64,000 nt of DNA from Lachnospiraceae bacterium (GTDB lineage Bacteria > Bacillota > Clostridia > Lachnospirales > Anaerotignaceae). Below are positions 8,184 to 17,329 of this stretch, piece by piece. Position 1 is the first letter of the stretch, and each line of letters opens with the position of its first letter. The position numbers and the translations under genes are program-made. The notes below the pieces were generated by a model that saw only the letters and a list, made by a program, of their open reading frames with translations, was not told where the DNA came from and searched no databases. The stretch spans positions 158,022 to 222,021 of the forward strand of contig DPJA01000009.1 of NCBI GenBank assembly GCA_003543235.1, read 5' to 3'.

Positions 8184-9539
8184 ATGCAAACTTTGACGTT
8201 CAAAAGGGGAGTTCATCCACATGATGGCAAGGCTTTAACAAAAGACGAGCCAATTAAAGTGATACTTCCTAAGGAAAACTCGGAATTGTTTTTCCCTATG
8301 TCTCAGCACATAGGAGCACCATGCGAACCAATAGTTCAAGTTGGTGATTACGTTAAGGTAGGTCAAAAAATTGGTGAGGCTAAGGCCTTCGTTTGTTCAC
8401 CTATCTTCTCAAGCATTTCCGGAACAGTAACAGACATAAGACCAATGCTTACGCCTGGCGGAGCAATGAGCCCATCAATTGTCATCAAAAATGACGGCAA
8501 GATGGACGAAATTGAAGGACTTACAGGTAAGGATTATCAGTCTATGTCCAACGAAGAAATAATCACTGCTATTAAAGAAGCAGGTGTAGTAGGTCTTGGC
8601 GGTGCCGGATTCCCTACACACATCAAATTGGCTCCACCTCCAGGAACAGCTATTGACTACGTTCTTATCAATGCTGCGGAGTGTGAACCTTACCTTACGT
8701 GCGACTACAGGCTTATGCTTGAACAGGGCGAAGAACTTATTAAAGGACTTCAAATTGTTCTTAAGCTTCATCCTAACGCTAAAGGTGTAATCGGTATCGA
8801 GGATAATAAGCCTGAAGCAATTGCTTACCTTAACGGTCTTTGCAAGGATATTCCTAATATCGAGGTTGCAACACTTAAGGCTAAGTTCCCACAGGGTTCT
8901 GAAAAACACCTTATCAAAGCAATTACTGGCAGAGAAGTACCATCTGGTGCTCTTCCATCAGCAGTTGGATGTATTGTAGATAATGTTGACACAATTATAT
9001 CTATTTACAATGCAATTACAGAAGGAAAACCTTTAATGAGAAGAGTTGTTACAATAACAGGTGGTGCACCTGCTAACCCTGGTAATTACCAGATTAGAAT
9101 TGGTATGACTTTCACTGATTTACTTGAGCAAATTGGTGGATTTAAAGTTTCCCCTTCTAAAATGATTGCTGGCGGACCTATGATGGGACCAACAATGTAT
9201 ACAACTGATGTTGCTACAACAAAAACATCTTCCGCTCTTCTTTGCTTTACAGAAGAAGAAGCAATTACACCGGAAGAAAGTAACTGTATACGTTGTGGAA
9301 AGTGCGTTAGCCACTGTCCAATGGGTCTTATGCCTTTTATGCTTAATGCTCTTGTTCTTCAGGATAATGGCGAAGCCTTCTGTAAGGAAAACGGTCTTGA
9401 TTGTATCGAGTGTGGTAGCTGTTCTTATATTTGTCCAGCAAAAAGACAGCTTGCACAGAGCATCAGGGCTACTAAGAAGGTTGAAATGGGTAAAAAGGCA
9501 GCCGCTGCAGCCGCAGCAAGAGCCGCAGTCGCAAAATAA
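8184..9539 (+). CDS. rnfC: Rnf electron transport complex subunit RnfC
   Basis: Peripheral subunit of the Rnf complex, which couples electron transfer from reduced ferredoxin to NAD+ with Na+ or H+ export. RnfC carries FMN/NADH-binding folds and two [4Fe-4S] clusters, seen as CIRCGKCVSHCP (about 368-379) and CIECGSCSYICP (about 407-418). The N-terminus FKRGVHPHDGK is typical. The tail is alanine/lysine rich (KKAAAAAAARAAVAK). The start is the ATG 7 bases after AGAGGGGG; an upstream TTG extension runs through the leader hairpin and is rejected. Gene order CDGEAB follows. Confidence 0.97.
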   Translation: MQTLTFKRGVHPHDGKALTKDEPIKVILPKENSELFFPMSQHIGAPCEPIVQVGDYVKVGQKIGEAKAFVCSPIFSSISGTVTDIRPMLTPGGAMSPSIVIKNDGKMDEIEGLTGKDYQSMSNEEIITAIKEAGVVGLGGAGFPTHIKLAPPPGTAIDYVLINAAECEPYLTCDYRLMLEQGEELIKGLQIVLKLHPNAKGVIGIEDNKPEAIAYLNGLCKDIPNIEVATLKAKFPQGSEKHLIKAITGREVPSGALPSAVGCIVDNVDTIISIYNAITEGKPLMRRVVTITGGAPANPGNYQIRIGMTFTDLLEQIGGFKVSPSKMIAGGPMMGPTMYTTDVATTKTSSALLCFTEEEAITPEESNCIRCGKCVSHCPMGLMPFMLNALVLQDNGEAFCKENGLDCIECGSCSYICPAKRQLAQSIRATKKVEMGKKAAAAAAARAAVAK

Positions 9540-9560
9540 TTGAAGGGGGATTAACATCTA

Positions 9561-10514
9561 ATGGAATATCCAAATATTACAATATCTGCTACCCCTCACG
9601 TTCGTTCCAATGAGTCAACTCAAAGTATTATGCGTGATGTTATTATTGCGCTTTTACCGGCAACAGCGATGGGTATTTACAGATTTGGTGTCAAAGCAGC
9701 AATGCTTATTGTAATTGCAATTGCAGCAGCAGTTATAGCAGAGGCACTCTATCAGAAAGCAACAAAACAAAAATTAACAATCAGCGATTTATCTGCTGTA
9801 GTAACAGGTTTACTTTTAGCAATGAACATTCCTTCATCTGCACCTTGGTGGATGCCTATTGTTGGTAGTGTATTTGCAATCATCGTGGCTAAACAGCTTT
9901 TTGGTGGTATTGGTCAGAATTTTATTAACCCTGCTCTTGCAGGACGTGCTTTCCTTTTGGCATCTTATCCAAGCCTTATGACAGCATGGGTTACACCTGG
10001 TGCTGACGCTGTAAGTACAGCTACACCTCTTGCACTTTTAAAAGCAGGAGAAATTGCAGAACTTCCATCTTTAGCAGATGCAGCTTTTGGTAACATTGGC
10101 GGTTGTATTGGTGAAACTTGTGCCGTTGCACTTATTCTCGGCGGTATATACCTCATCGCAAGAGGTATCATAAGCTGGAGAATTCCTGTTACATATCTTG
10201 TAACTGCTGCTATTTTCTCAACTATTTTCGGTAGAGAAGGCAGTTCCGCACTTTATGAACTTATGATTGGTGGTATGATGCTTGGTGCATTCTTTATGGC
10301 TACCGACTATGCTTCATCACCTGTAACACCAAAAGGTCAGCTTATAATGGGTATGGGCTGTGGTTTCCTTACAGTATTAATCAGATTTTACGGCGGTTAT
10401 CCAGAGGGCGTTTCATACTCAATTCTTATTATGAACCTTTGCGTACCACTTATTGACAGATATACAAAACCTAAAATCTTCGGTGCATTACCAAAGGAGG
10501 CGAAGAAGGCATGA
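9561..10514 (+). CDS. rnfD: Rnf complex subunit RnfD
   Basis: Integral membrane subunit with about nine hydrophobic segments and a covalently attached FMN. The flavin attachment motif appears as STATPLALL near residue 153, where the threonine before P would carry the FMN phosphate. Length 317 matches the family. GAAGGGGG precedes the ATG by about 10 bases. Its stop overlaps the rnfG start (ATGA), so the two are translationally coupled. Confidence 0.97.
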   Translation: MEYPNITISATPHVRSNESTQSIMRDVIIALLPATAMGIYRFGVKAAMLIVIAIAAAVIAEALYQKATKQKLTISDLSAVVTGLLLAMNIPSSAPWWMPIVGSVFAIIVAKQLFGGIGQNFINPALAGRAFLLASYPSLMTAWVTPGADAVSTATPLALLKAGEIAELPSLADAAFGNIGGCIGETCAVALILGGIYLIARGIISWRIPVTYLVTAAIFSTIFGREGSSALYELMIGGMMLGAFFMATDYASSPVTPKGQLIMGMGCGFLTVLIRFYGGYPEGVSYSILIMNLCVPLIDRYTKPKIFGALPKEAKKA

Positions 10515-11059
10515 AAGATATAGCTAAACCAGCAATAATATTATTAGCAATTACAGCTGTAGCTGCTGCCCTCCTCGGCGTAGTAGAAAGCGTTACAAAA
10601 GAACCTATTAGAATTGCAACTGAAAACACACAAAATGCAGCAATGAAGGCTTCACTTCCTGATGCTGAAACTTTTGAGCCTGTTGAAGCAGACTTAGATG
10701 GAACAACAATTTCATCTGTAAACCTTGGCAAAGATGCAAGTGGTAACGAAGTTGGTTACGTTATTACAGCAAATCCATCCGGCTTTGGTGGCGCAGTACC
10801 TACAACAGTTGGAATTGGTAGTGATGGCATTATTACAGGTATTCAAGTAACAACTCCTTCTGAAACACCTGGCCTTGGTGCTAAAGCAACAGAACCAGCA
10901 TTTCAGGACCAGTTTAAAGGCATGAGCGGTGAGCTTAAAGTTAACAAAGACGGCGGCCAAGTTCAAGCAATTACAAGTGCAACTATCACATCCAGAGCTG
11001 TAACAAGCGGTGTTAATGAAGCACTTACTTGGTTTGAAGCAAACGGAGGTGCTAAATAA
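10511..11059 (+). CDS. rnfG: Rnf complex FMN-binding subunit RnfG
   Basis: A 182-residue protein with one N-terminal membrane helix and an extracytoplasmic FMN-binding domain. The covalent FMN site is SATITSRAV near residue 158; the threonine corresponds to the flavinylated residue of the SGAT motif. The ETPGLGAKA segment is also characteristic. It overlaps rnfD by 4 bases and shares one base with rnfE. Confidence 0.96.
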   Translation: MKDIAKPAIILLAITAVAAALLGVVESVTKEPIRIATENTQNAAMKASLPDAETFEPVEADLDGTTISSVNLGKDASGNEVGYVITANPSGFGGAVPTTVGIGSDGIITGIQVTTPSETPGLGAKATEPAFQDQFKGMSGELKVNKDGGQVQAITSATITSRAVTSGVNEALTWFEANGGAK

Positions 11060-11658
11060 TGGGTAATCCACTTAAAATTATTAAAAATGGTATCATCGAT
11101 GAGAACCCTACCTTCATTCAGGTTATCGGTATGTGTCCAACTCTTGCTGTAACAAGTAGTGCTATTAACGGTATTGGTATGGGTGTTTCAACAGCAGCCG
11201 TTTTAATCTGTGCAAACGTAGCTATTTCCTTACTTAGAAAGATTATTCCTGACAAAGTAAGAATACCTGCTTTCGTAGTAGTTATTGCCAGCTTCGTAAC
11301 AATTGTACAGTTCCTTTTACAGGCGTACGCACCTGCACTTAACGACGCTTTAGGTCTTTATATTCCTCTTATCGTTGTTAACTGTATCATTCTTGGTAGA
11401 GCTGAAGCATTTGCTTCAAAAAACAATGCTTTTGATTCTCTCTTTGATGGTATTGGTCAGGGTCTTGGTTTCACACTTGCACTTGCTGTTCTTGGTCTTG
11501 TGCGTGAATTCATTGGCAGTGGCACAGCTTTTGGTTTGCAAATTATGCCAACAGCTTTCCCACAAACTTTAATCTTTATCATGGCTCCTGGTGCGTTCCT
11601 TACACTTGGTTGCTTAATGGCTCTTTTAAATTACTTTAAAAACAAAAAATCTGCTTAA
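11059..11658 (+). CDS. rnfE: Rnf complex subunit RnfE
   Basis: A 199-residue membrane protein with six hydrophobic segments, of the RnfA/RnfE/NqrD/NqrE family. The segment NPTFIQVIGMCPTLAVT near the N-terminus contains the conserved cysteine that helps hold the intramembrane iron centre with RnfA. The ATG shares its A with the rnfG stop. AAGGAGGGG for rnfA overlaps its stop codon. Confidence 0.96.
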   Translation: MGNPLKIIKNGIIDENPTFIQVIGMCPTLAVTSSAINGIGMGVSTAAVLICANVAISLLRKIIPDKVRIPAFVVVIASFVTIVQFLLQAYAPALNDALGLYIPLIVVNCIILGRAEAFASKNNAFDSLFDGIGQGLGFTLALAVLGLVREFIGSGTAFGLQIMPTAFPQTLIFIMAPGAFLTLGCLMALLNYFKNKKSA

Positions 11659-11671
11659 GGAGGGGTAAATA

Positions 11672-12259
11672 GTGGTTCAGCCAAATCTTATTATGTTAGT
11701 TTTAGCGGCAATATTTGTAAATAACTATATATTGTCACAGTTCTTAGGTATCTGCCCTTTCCTTGGTGTTTCTAAAAAAGTAGAAACAGCAGCAGGCATG
11801 GGTGCCGCAGTTATTTTCGTTATGTCTTTAGCGTCGGCAGTTACCTACTTTGTATACAACCTTGTTTTAGTACCATTAGATATTAAATATCTTTACAACA
11901 TAGCTTTCATTCTTGTTATTGCAGCTCTTGTTCAGCTTGTTGAAATGTTTTTGAAGAAAAGCTCTCCAGCCCTTTATCAGGCATTGGGTGTTTATCTTCC
12001 TCTTATCACAACAAACTGTGCAGTTCTTGGTGTTGCCGTTGTTAATATGCAGAGAAATTACACTTTCCTTGCATCAGTATTAAACGGTTTCGGTGGTGCT
12101 GTTGGTTTTGCCTTGGCAATCATTCTTTTTGCCGGCATTCGTGAAAGAATTGAATTTAACAATATTCCTAAAGCCTTTTTAGGCTTCCCTATCGCTTTAG
12201 TTGCAGCTACATTAATGTCAATTGCATTCTTAGGCTTCCAGGGATTAATTACTTTATAA
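11672..12259 (+). CDS. rnfA: Rnf complex subunit RnfA
   Basis: A 195-residue six-helix membrane protein, homologous to RnfE but of inverted topology. NNYILSQFLGICPFLGVS carries the conserved cysteine for the intramembrane iron centre, and TTNCAVLGVA a second. The start is GTG with AAGGAGGGG 6 bases upstream. Confidence 0.96.
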   Translation: MVQPNLIMLVLAAIFVNNYILSQFLGICPFLGVSKKVETAAGMGAAVIFVMSLASAVTYFVYNLVLVPLDIKYLYNIAFILVIAALVQLVEMFLKKSSPALYQALGVYLPLITTNCAVLGVAVVNMQRNYTFLASVLNGFGGAVGFALAIILFAGIRERIEFNNIPKAFLGFPIALVAATLMSIAFLGFQGLITL

Positions 12260-12278
12260 TCAAAGGGGTGAACAAAAA

Positions 12279-13169
12279 GTGGACATAAACAGTATATTAT
12301 TTCCAGTACTCAGTATTGGTGGCTTAGGTCTTGTTTTTGGTGCAGGCCTTGGTTATGCGGGTAAAGTATTCGCAGTAGAAGAGGACCCAAGAATCGGTGA
12401 GGTTACAGATTGTCTTCCTGGAGCAAACTGCGGTGGTTGTGGCTACCCTGGTTGTGGCGGTCTTGCTGCAGCTATAGTAGCAGGCACTGCACCTGTTAAT
12501 GCTTGCCCAGTTGGCGGAGCAAAAAGTGCATTAGCTGTCTCAGAAGTTATGGGCGTTGTTGCAGAAGAAAAAGAACGTGAAGTAGCTTTTGTAAAATGTC
12601 ACGGAACCTGCGATGTTAGTGCAAGCAAATATACCTACGCTGGTATAGATGATTGTGGCATGGCAAGCCAGCTTGCTGGTGGCGGTGCAAAGGGATGTTC
12701 ATTTGGATGTTTAGGACTTGGCAGCTGCGTTAAAGCTTGTGCCTTTGATGCTATCCATATTGAAAACGGCGTTGCTGTTGTAGATGACGAAAAATGTGTA
12801 TCTTGCGGTAAATGTGCTAAGGCTTGTCCTAAAGACCTTATCATCATGGTACCTGCTAGCAAAAATACTAGAGTTGCTTGTAACTCTAAAGATGCTGGTA
12901 AAGTTGTTATGTCAAACTGTAGCGTTGGCTGTATTTCATGTAAGATTTGCGAAAAGAACTGTAAGTTTGACGCTATCCATGTAATAGACAACATAGCCGT
13001 TATTGACTACACAAAATGTAAGGACTGTGGCGTATGTGCAATGAAATGCCCTAAAAATGTAATTGAAAATCCTAAAATTAAGGCTATGAAGGAGAAAAAA
13101 GCAGCTGAGGCTGCTGAGGCAGCAAAGAACGCTCCTAAAGAAACCGAAGAAACAAAAACAGAAGAATAA
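12279..13169 (+). CDS. rnfB: Rnf complex iron-sulfur subunit RnfB
   Basis: Entry point for electrons from ferredoxin. One N-terminal membrane helix is followed by a four-cysteine cluster domain (CGGCGYPGC near residues 51-59) and two regions rich in ferredoxin motifs (CVSCGKCAKACP, CISCKICEKNC, CKDCGVCAMKCP), so at least three cubane sites are expected. Length 296 is usual for clostridial RnfB. The last 35 residues are a Lys/Glu/Ala-rich, probably disordered tail. GTG start, with AAAGGGG upstream. Last gene of the operon. Confidence 0.96.
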   Translation: MDINSILFPVLSIGGLGLVFGAGLGYAGKVFAVEEDPRIGEVTDCLPGANCGGCGYPGCGGLAAAIVAGTAPVNACPVGGAKSALAVSEVMGVVAEEKEREVAFVKCHGTCDVSASKYTYAGIDDCGMASQLAGGGAKGCSFGCLGLGSCVKACAFDAIHIENGVAVVDDEKCVSCGKCAKACPKDLIIMVPASKNTRVACNSKDAGKVVMSNCSVGCISCKICEKNCKFDAIHVIDNIAVIDYTKCKDCGVCAMKCPKNVIENPKIKAMKEKKAAEAAEAAKNAPKETEETKTEE

Positions 13170-13178
13170 AATTCTTTC

Positions 13179-13212
13179 AGCCGTGAACAAAAATTCACGG
13201 CTGTTTTTTTTG
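13179..13212 (+). terminator. Intrinsic terminator of the rnf operon
   Basis: Perfect 9-bp stem AGCCGTGAA/TTCACGGCT with a 6-base loop, followed by GTTTTTTTTTTG. Confidence 0.95.
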
Positions 13213-13299
13213 TAAAATAACACATTTCTATTGCATAATGACTACAATAATATTAAAATAGTTAAAGTAGTTTTAAGATAGCAAAATGGAGGTATACAT

Positions 13300-13560
13300 A
13301 TGTACAAAAGTGGAGGTAAAAACATCTGGGTATTAGTTCTGCTATTGCTGGCAGGAGTTGTTGTTGGCGGTTTTATAGGTGAATACTTGGGTACAATTTC
13401 CTACCTGCACTGGCTGGCTTATGGTAAATCCTTCGGGCTTACCTCACCATTGGCACTAGACCTTGGTGTAATTGTATTGCAGTTTGGACTTACAATAAAG
13501 TTTACCATTTCTGGCATAATCGGCATAGTAATTGCCTCAGTCTTGTATAAAAAAATGTAA
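13300..13560 (+). CDS. Small membrane protein, DUF4321 family
   Basis: An 86-residue protein with two hydrophobic segments (about 9-30 and 53-82) around a loop holding YLHWLAYGKSFGL. This pattern and its place just upstream of maf fit DUF4321, of unknown function. GGAGG lies 8 bases before the ATG. It is separated from the rnf operon by that operon's terminator, and a 58-base gap leads to maf, so it may share the maf transcript. Confidence 0.75.
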   Translation: MYKSGGKNIWVLVLLLLAGVVVGGFIGEYLGTISYLHWLAYGKSFGLTSPLALDLGVIVLQFGLTIKFTISGIIGIVIASVLYKKM

Positions 13561-13618
13561 CCATTTCTTTTGAAAACATTAAAAATCATAATATTAATCA
13601 TTTTAAGGAGTATTGTTT

Positions 13619-14218
13619 ATGCAAAAAATTATATTAGCTTCATCCTCACCACGAAGACGCCAAATACTTGAAAACCTTAGTATACCTTTCGAGATAATAA
13701 ACAGCGAAGTGGATGAAACCATTGATGTTGACAACTCCCCTTACGAGTGGGTAAAGACCCTCTCCTCCAAAAAAGCAAATGCTGTATTGGACAAGGTGGA
13801 AGGCCCTGCAGTAATAATTGGTGTTGACACCGTAGTAGCCGACCTTGGCAGAATACTTAACAAGCCTGACAGCAAAGAAACCGCTGTAAAAATGCTTCGC
13901 CAACTTCAAGGAAGACATCACAGCGTCTACACAGGCATGACACTTCTGTTTATTGATGAAAACGGTAATGTTGAAGAAGAAAACTTTGTGGATGGCACAG
14001 AAGTTACCTTTAACAAAATGACTATTGAAGAAATTGAAATGTATCTAGGCACTGGTGAATTTACAGATAAAGCTGGTGGCTACGGTATTCAAGGCAAGGC
14101 ATCCATGTTTATAGACAGCATTACAGGCAATTACGACACCGTTGTTGGTCTTCCTGTCCCTATACTTTACAATGCCTTAAAGCAACACGGTATCCAAATA
14201 ATGGATTTCTGGAAATAA
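13619..14218 (+). CDS. maf: Maf family nucleotide pyrophosphatase
   Basis: House-cleaning nucleoside triphosphate pyrophosphatase, acting on dTTP/UTP or modified pyrimidine nucleotides. The N-terminal ILASSSPRR, the central GVDTVV with its catalytic Asp, and DKAGGYGIQG with the conserved glycines are all present. The start is the ATG 8 bases after AAGGAG; an in-frame TTG two codons upstream is less likely. Maf commonly precedes the mre cluster, as here, though radC, often between them, is missing. Confidence 0.94.
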   Translation: MQKIILASSSPRRRQILENLSIPFEIINSEVDETIDVDNSPYEWVKTLSSKKANAVLDKVEGPAVIIGVDTVVADLGRILNKPDSKETAVKMLRQLQGRHHSVYTGMTLLFIDENGNVEEENFVDGTEVTFNKMTIEEIEMYLGTGEFTDKAGGYGIQGKASMFIDSITGNYDTVVGLPVPILYNALKQHGIQIMDFWK

Positions 14219-14227
14219 ATCAAAACG

Positions 14228-14271
14228 GACCTTGAGTGCGTTAAAAATAACACTCTCAAGGTCATTTTTTT
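14228..14271 (+). terminator. Intrinsic terminator after maf
   Basis: GACCTTGAG ... CTCTCAAGGTC stem followed by ATTTTTTTAC. It also overlaps the 3' end of the convergent TipAS gene. Confidence 0.9.
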
Positions 14272-14692
14272 ACTTGCCTAACCACTTCTCCACTGCATTT
14301 TTCAAAAACATAGCACAACCTTTAACATTTTTGTCATAATAGGCTGTAAACTGTGGGTTGGTAACATACATACGAACGGCATCTAAATGTGCTGCCACGG
14401 TATATTCATGCCCAGTAAGCATAAGCCACTTTTTATGTTGCTCGGCAATTTCTGCCGCCTCTAGGCAATCCTCCCGTATACCTGCTGTCACAGCCGCCTC
14501 TAAACGTTTAATTATTTCCCCCTCAATTATTTTCATCACCTCATACTCTTCTTGGGTCATGTTTTCAGACTGACCATTGCTTTCTCCAATGGCATCGTAG
14601 CTGTATTTTTCTTTCAATTCCTTACCATAATCATTTTCGTTTTTGCATATAATGCTTTCTGTAAAGCTGTCAAACTTCTTGCTTTTTTCCAT
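14270..14692 (-). CDS. Stand-alone TipAS antibiotic-recognition domain protein
   Basis: The 140 residues align by eye with the drug-binding half (TipAS) of the MerR-family regulator TipAL: an N-terminal stretch with EKYSYDA, then MTQEEYEVMKIIEGEI, the helix AEIAEQHKKWLM, and the end HLDAVRMYVTNPQFTAYYDKNVKG. In TipAL this domain wraps around thiopeptide antibiotics and is released alone by an internal start. There is no MerR DNA-binding domain here or in the upstream 190 bases before mreB. It may be a drug-sequestering protein or respond to another ligand. GAAGGAAG precedes the ATG. Confidence 0.8.
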   Translation of the reverse strand: MEKSKKFDSFTESIICKNENDYGKELKEKYSYDAIGESNGQSENMTQEEYEVMKIIEGEIIKRLEAAVTAGIREDCLEAAEIAEQHKKWLMLTGHEYTVAAHLDAVRMYVTNPQFTAYYDKNVKGCAMFLKNAVEKWLGK

Positions 14693-14770
14693 TATTCATG
14701 CACTTCCTTCACATTTTATTAATGAATATTTATATTAAGCTATTTTAATAATATCTTAATAGTATTTTTA

Positions 14771-14799
14771 TTGAAATAAACTACAAAAAGATGTATTAT
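14771..14799 (+). promoter_or_regulatory. Promoter of the mre operon
   Basis: TTGAAA, exactly 17 bases, then TATTAT. It lies 83 bases before the mreB start. Confidence 0.8.
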
Positions 14800-14881
14800 A
14801 TTTAATATGGTATTTTGGGCTTAATCTACAGTTCAGTATATCCTTTATTTGATTTTTTTAAACTGAAGGGAGTTTTTTAAT

Positions 14882-15910
14882 ATGTTTTCCAGAGATATGG
14901 GAATAGATTTAGGTACTGCAAACACACTTGTTTATGTAAAAGGGAAAGGTATTGTTGTTAACGAGCCATCCGTTGTTGCTATAAACACATTAACTAAAGA
15001 AGTTCTTGCCGTAGGTAATGAGGCAAAAGAAATGATAGGCCGTACACCTGGCAATATTGTGGCTATTCGCCCTATGAAAGACGGTGTAATTGCTGATTTT
15101 GATATTACACAAGCTATGCTTCGCTATTTTATAGATAAAGCATATACCCGTTCTTTTTTTGGCCCTAAACCACGTGTTATTGTGTGCGTTCCATCAGGTG
15201 TTACCGAGGTTGAGAAACGTGCTGTTATGGAGGCAACTATAGGTGCTGGTGCAAAAAATAATGATGCGTACCTTATTGAAGAACCAATGGCAGCATCCAT
15301 AGGTGCAGGCCTTCCTGTTGAAGAACCTACAGGCAGCATGGTTGTGGATATTGGCGGTGGCACAAGTGAGGTTGCAGTTATATCCCTTGGCGGAATTGTA
15401 ACAAGCACTTCTCTTAGGGTTGCTGGTGATGAAATAGATTCTTATATAATTAGCTACATTAAAAAAGAATATAACCTTGCCATAGGCGAACGTACCGCTG
15501 AAGAAATTAAAATAACCATCGGCTGTGCTTACCCTAAAGAAAAGGATGAATTTTTAGACATCCGTGGACGTGACTTAATAAGTGGTCTTCCAAAAACCGT
15601 TAATATTACATCCACCGAAATACTTGATGCTATTTCAGAGCCAATTTATTCTATTGTAGACTGTATTAAGCAAACCCTTGAGTCAACTCCTCCAGAGCTT
15701 GCGGCAGATGTTATGGAATACGGAATCACCCTCACTGGCGGTGGTGCTCTTTTAAGCGGACTAGACACACTTATAACTAACGAAACTGGTATGCCCGTGC
15801 ATATTGCCGCCGAACCACTTAATTGTGTTGTTTTGGGCACAGGACGTGTTTTGGAACATATAGAAACATTAAGAACAGTACTAGTATCTCCTAAAAAATT
15901 AAGAATGTAA
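14882..15910 (+). CDS. mreB: Rod shape-determining protein MreB
   Basis: Bacterial actin that organises lateral wall synthesis along the membrane. The actin-fold ATP-binding motifs are clear: [15 protein letters not shown] (phosphate 1), [14 protein letters not shown] (phosphate 2) and [13 protein letters not shown] (adenosine site). Length 342 is normal. GAAGGGAG precedes the ATG. First gene of mreB-mreC-mreD-pbp2. The N-terminal FSRDMG matches MreB/Mbl proteins that bind the membrane directly. Confidence 0.96.
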   Translation: MFSRDMGIDLGTANTLVYVKGKGIVVNEPSVVAINTLTKEVLAVGNEAKEMIGRTPGNIVAIRPMKDGVIADFDITQAMLRYFIDKAYTRSFFGPKPRVIVCVPSGVTEVEKRAVMEATIGAGAKNNDAYLIEEPMAASIGAGLPVEEPTGSMVVDIGGGTSEVAVISLGGIVTSTSLRVAGDEIDSYIISYIKKEYNLAIGERTAEEIKITIGCAYPKEKDEFLDIRGRDLISGLPKTVNITSTEILDAISEPIYSIVDCIKQTLESTPPELAADVMEYGITLTGGGALLSGLDTLITNETGMPVHIAAEPLNCVVLGTGRVLEHIETLRTVLVSPKKLRM

Positions 15911-15925
15911 CAAGGGGTGCTTGCT

Positions 15926-16777
15926 TTGAGATTCTTCAATGATTATAAAAAACAAATACTTATATTGTTAGCAGTTGTTTTTGCAATATCAGCTCTTATA
16001 ACTGCTGGCAAAAAAACCAAATCTAGTATTTTTGATAACGCACTTGGCTTTATTGTAACGCCACTGCAAAGCATAACAACCACAGTTAGTGGATGGTTTG
16101 GTGACAGAATTTCCTCTTTCAAAGACGAAAATGACGTCTATGACGAAAACGAGGAGCTAAAAGCTAAGGTTCAGCTTTTGGAAACGGAAAATAAGCGTCT
16201 TGCCCTTTATGAAGATGAAAATGCAAAGCTAGCAAAACTTTTGGAAATTTCCCAAAAATATCCTGAATACGACACTACTGCCACAAATATTATTGGCAAA
16301 GACCCAGGCAACTGGTACAATGTTTTTGTTATTAATAAAGGAACAAAAGACGGAATTACAGCCGATATGGTGCTGACAAGTGCCGGTGGTGTGGTTGGCA
16401 AAATAACGGAAGCTGGCCTCACCTATTCAAAAGCACAATCTATTTTAGATAACCGCAGTTCTGTTGCGGCAATGAGCCTTCGTACAGGGGATTTAGGTGT
16501 TGTTCGTGGAGATTATTACCTTATGAATGATGGTCTTTGCCGTATGGAGTATATAGATGTGGAAAGCGAGATAATGAAGGGTGATGAAATAGTTACCTCA
16601 CATTTAAGTGATATTTACCCTCCTGGACTTACCTTGGGCTATGTTAAGGAGATAGTAACTGATACAAATGGTCTAACTAAATATGCAATAATAGAGCCGC
16701 AGGTTGATTTTAAACATCTTGCCACACTTTTAATAATAACAAAATCTTTTGATAAAGCAACAACGGGAGGCGAATGA
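15926..16777 (+). CDS. mreC: Rod shape-determining protein MreC
   Basis: Single-pass membrane protein that links MreB with PBP2 and RodA. Residues 10-28 form the membrane helix (ILILLAVVFAISALI); a coiled coil with NEELKAKVQLLETENKRLAL follows, then the beta-barrel domain with NKGTKDGITADM and DGLCRM. I start at TTG (MRFFNDY), which lies 8 bases after AAGGGG; a GTG at 15917 would overlap the ribosome site. 283 residues. Its stop lies one base before the mreD start. Confidence 0.93.
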   Translation: MRFFNDYKKQILILLAVVFAISALITAGKKTKSSIFDNALGFIVTPLQSITTTVSGWFGDRISSFKDENDVYDENEELKAKVQLLETENKRLALYEDENAKLAKLLEISQKYPEYDTTATNIIGKDPGNWYNVFVINKGTKDGITADMVLTSAGGVVGKITEAGLTYSKAQSILDNRSSVAAMSLRTGDLGVVRGDYYLMNDGLCRMEYIDVESEIMKGDEIVTSHLSDIYPPGLTLGYVKEIVTDTNGLTKYAIIEPQVDFKHLATLLIITKSFDKATTGGE

Positions 16778-16778
16778 T

Positions 16779-17303
16779 ATGCAACGCAGAGCCACCATTT
16801 TTGCTGTTCTTATACTAAACATTGTGTTGCAATCCACCATTGTTCACTCCATACAAATAAGGGGAATAATACCCAACACAGCCATAATTGTCATAGTATC
16901 CATGTCACTGTTGCGTGGCAGCACTGAGGGTGCAGCAACAGGCCTAATTGCTGGGTTGTTGCAGGATATATTTTTTGGTGTGTCTTTTGGCTATTATGCC
17001 CTTTTTGGTATGCTTTTAGGCTTTGGAGTGGGCAAGATAAATAAAGGCTTTTATCGTGAAAATTATATAATGCCTGTGTTTGTATGCTCTATTTCCACCT
17101 TAGCCTATGAATCATGTATATTCCTTACAGGCATATTGTTTAGCGGAAATACAAACTACCTTTATTTCCTTATTAACCTTATAATTCCAGAAATGGTGTA
17201 TAATTCAATTTTAACAATACTTATTTATCGAGTTCTTTTTTCCATAAACAGTGTTCTAGAGGAAAAGGAAAAGTATAAACGCAAATTATTCAGCATCAAA
17301 TAA
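16779..17303 (+). CDS. mreD: Rod shape-determining protein MreD
   Basis: A 174-residue membrane protein with about five or six hydrophobic segments, scaffold of the elongasome. The sequence GAATGLIAGLLQDIFFG is the conserved MreD signature. The ATG giving MQRRATIF follows GGGAGG by 8 bases. A longer frame overlapping mreC is rejected. Next is pbp2. Confidence 0.93.
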   Translation: MQRRATIFAVLILNIVLQSTIVHSIQIRGIIPNTAIIVIVSMSLLRGSTEGAATGLIAGLLQDIFFGVSFGYYALFGMLLGFGVGKINKGFYRENYIMPVFVCSISTLAYESCIFLTGILFSGNTNYLYFLINLIIPEMVYNSILTILIYRVLFSINSVLEEKEKYKRKLFSIK

Positions 17304-17329
17304 ATGAGGCCGCCTCATTGGAGGAAACA

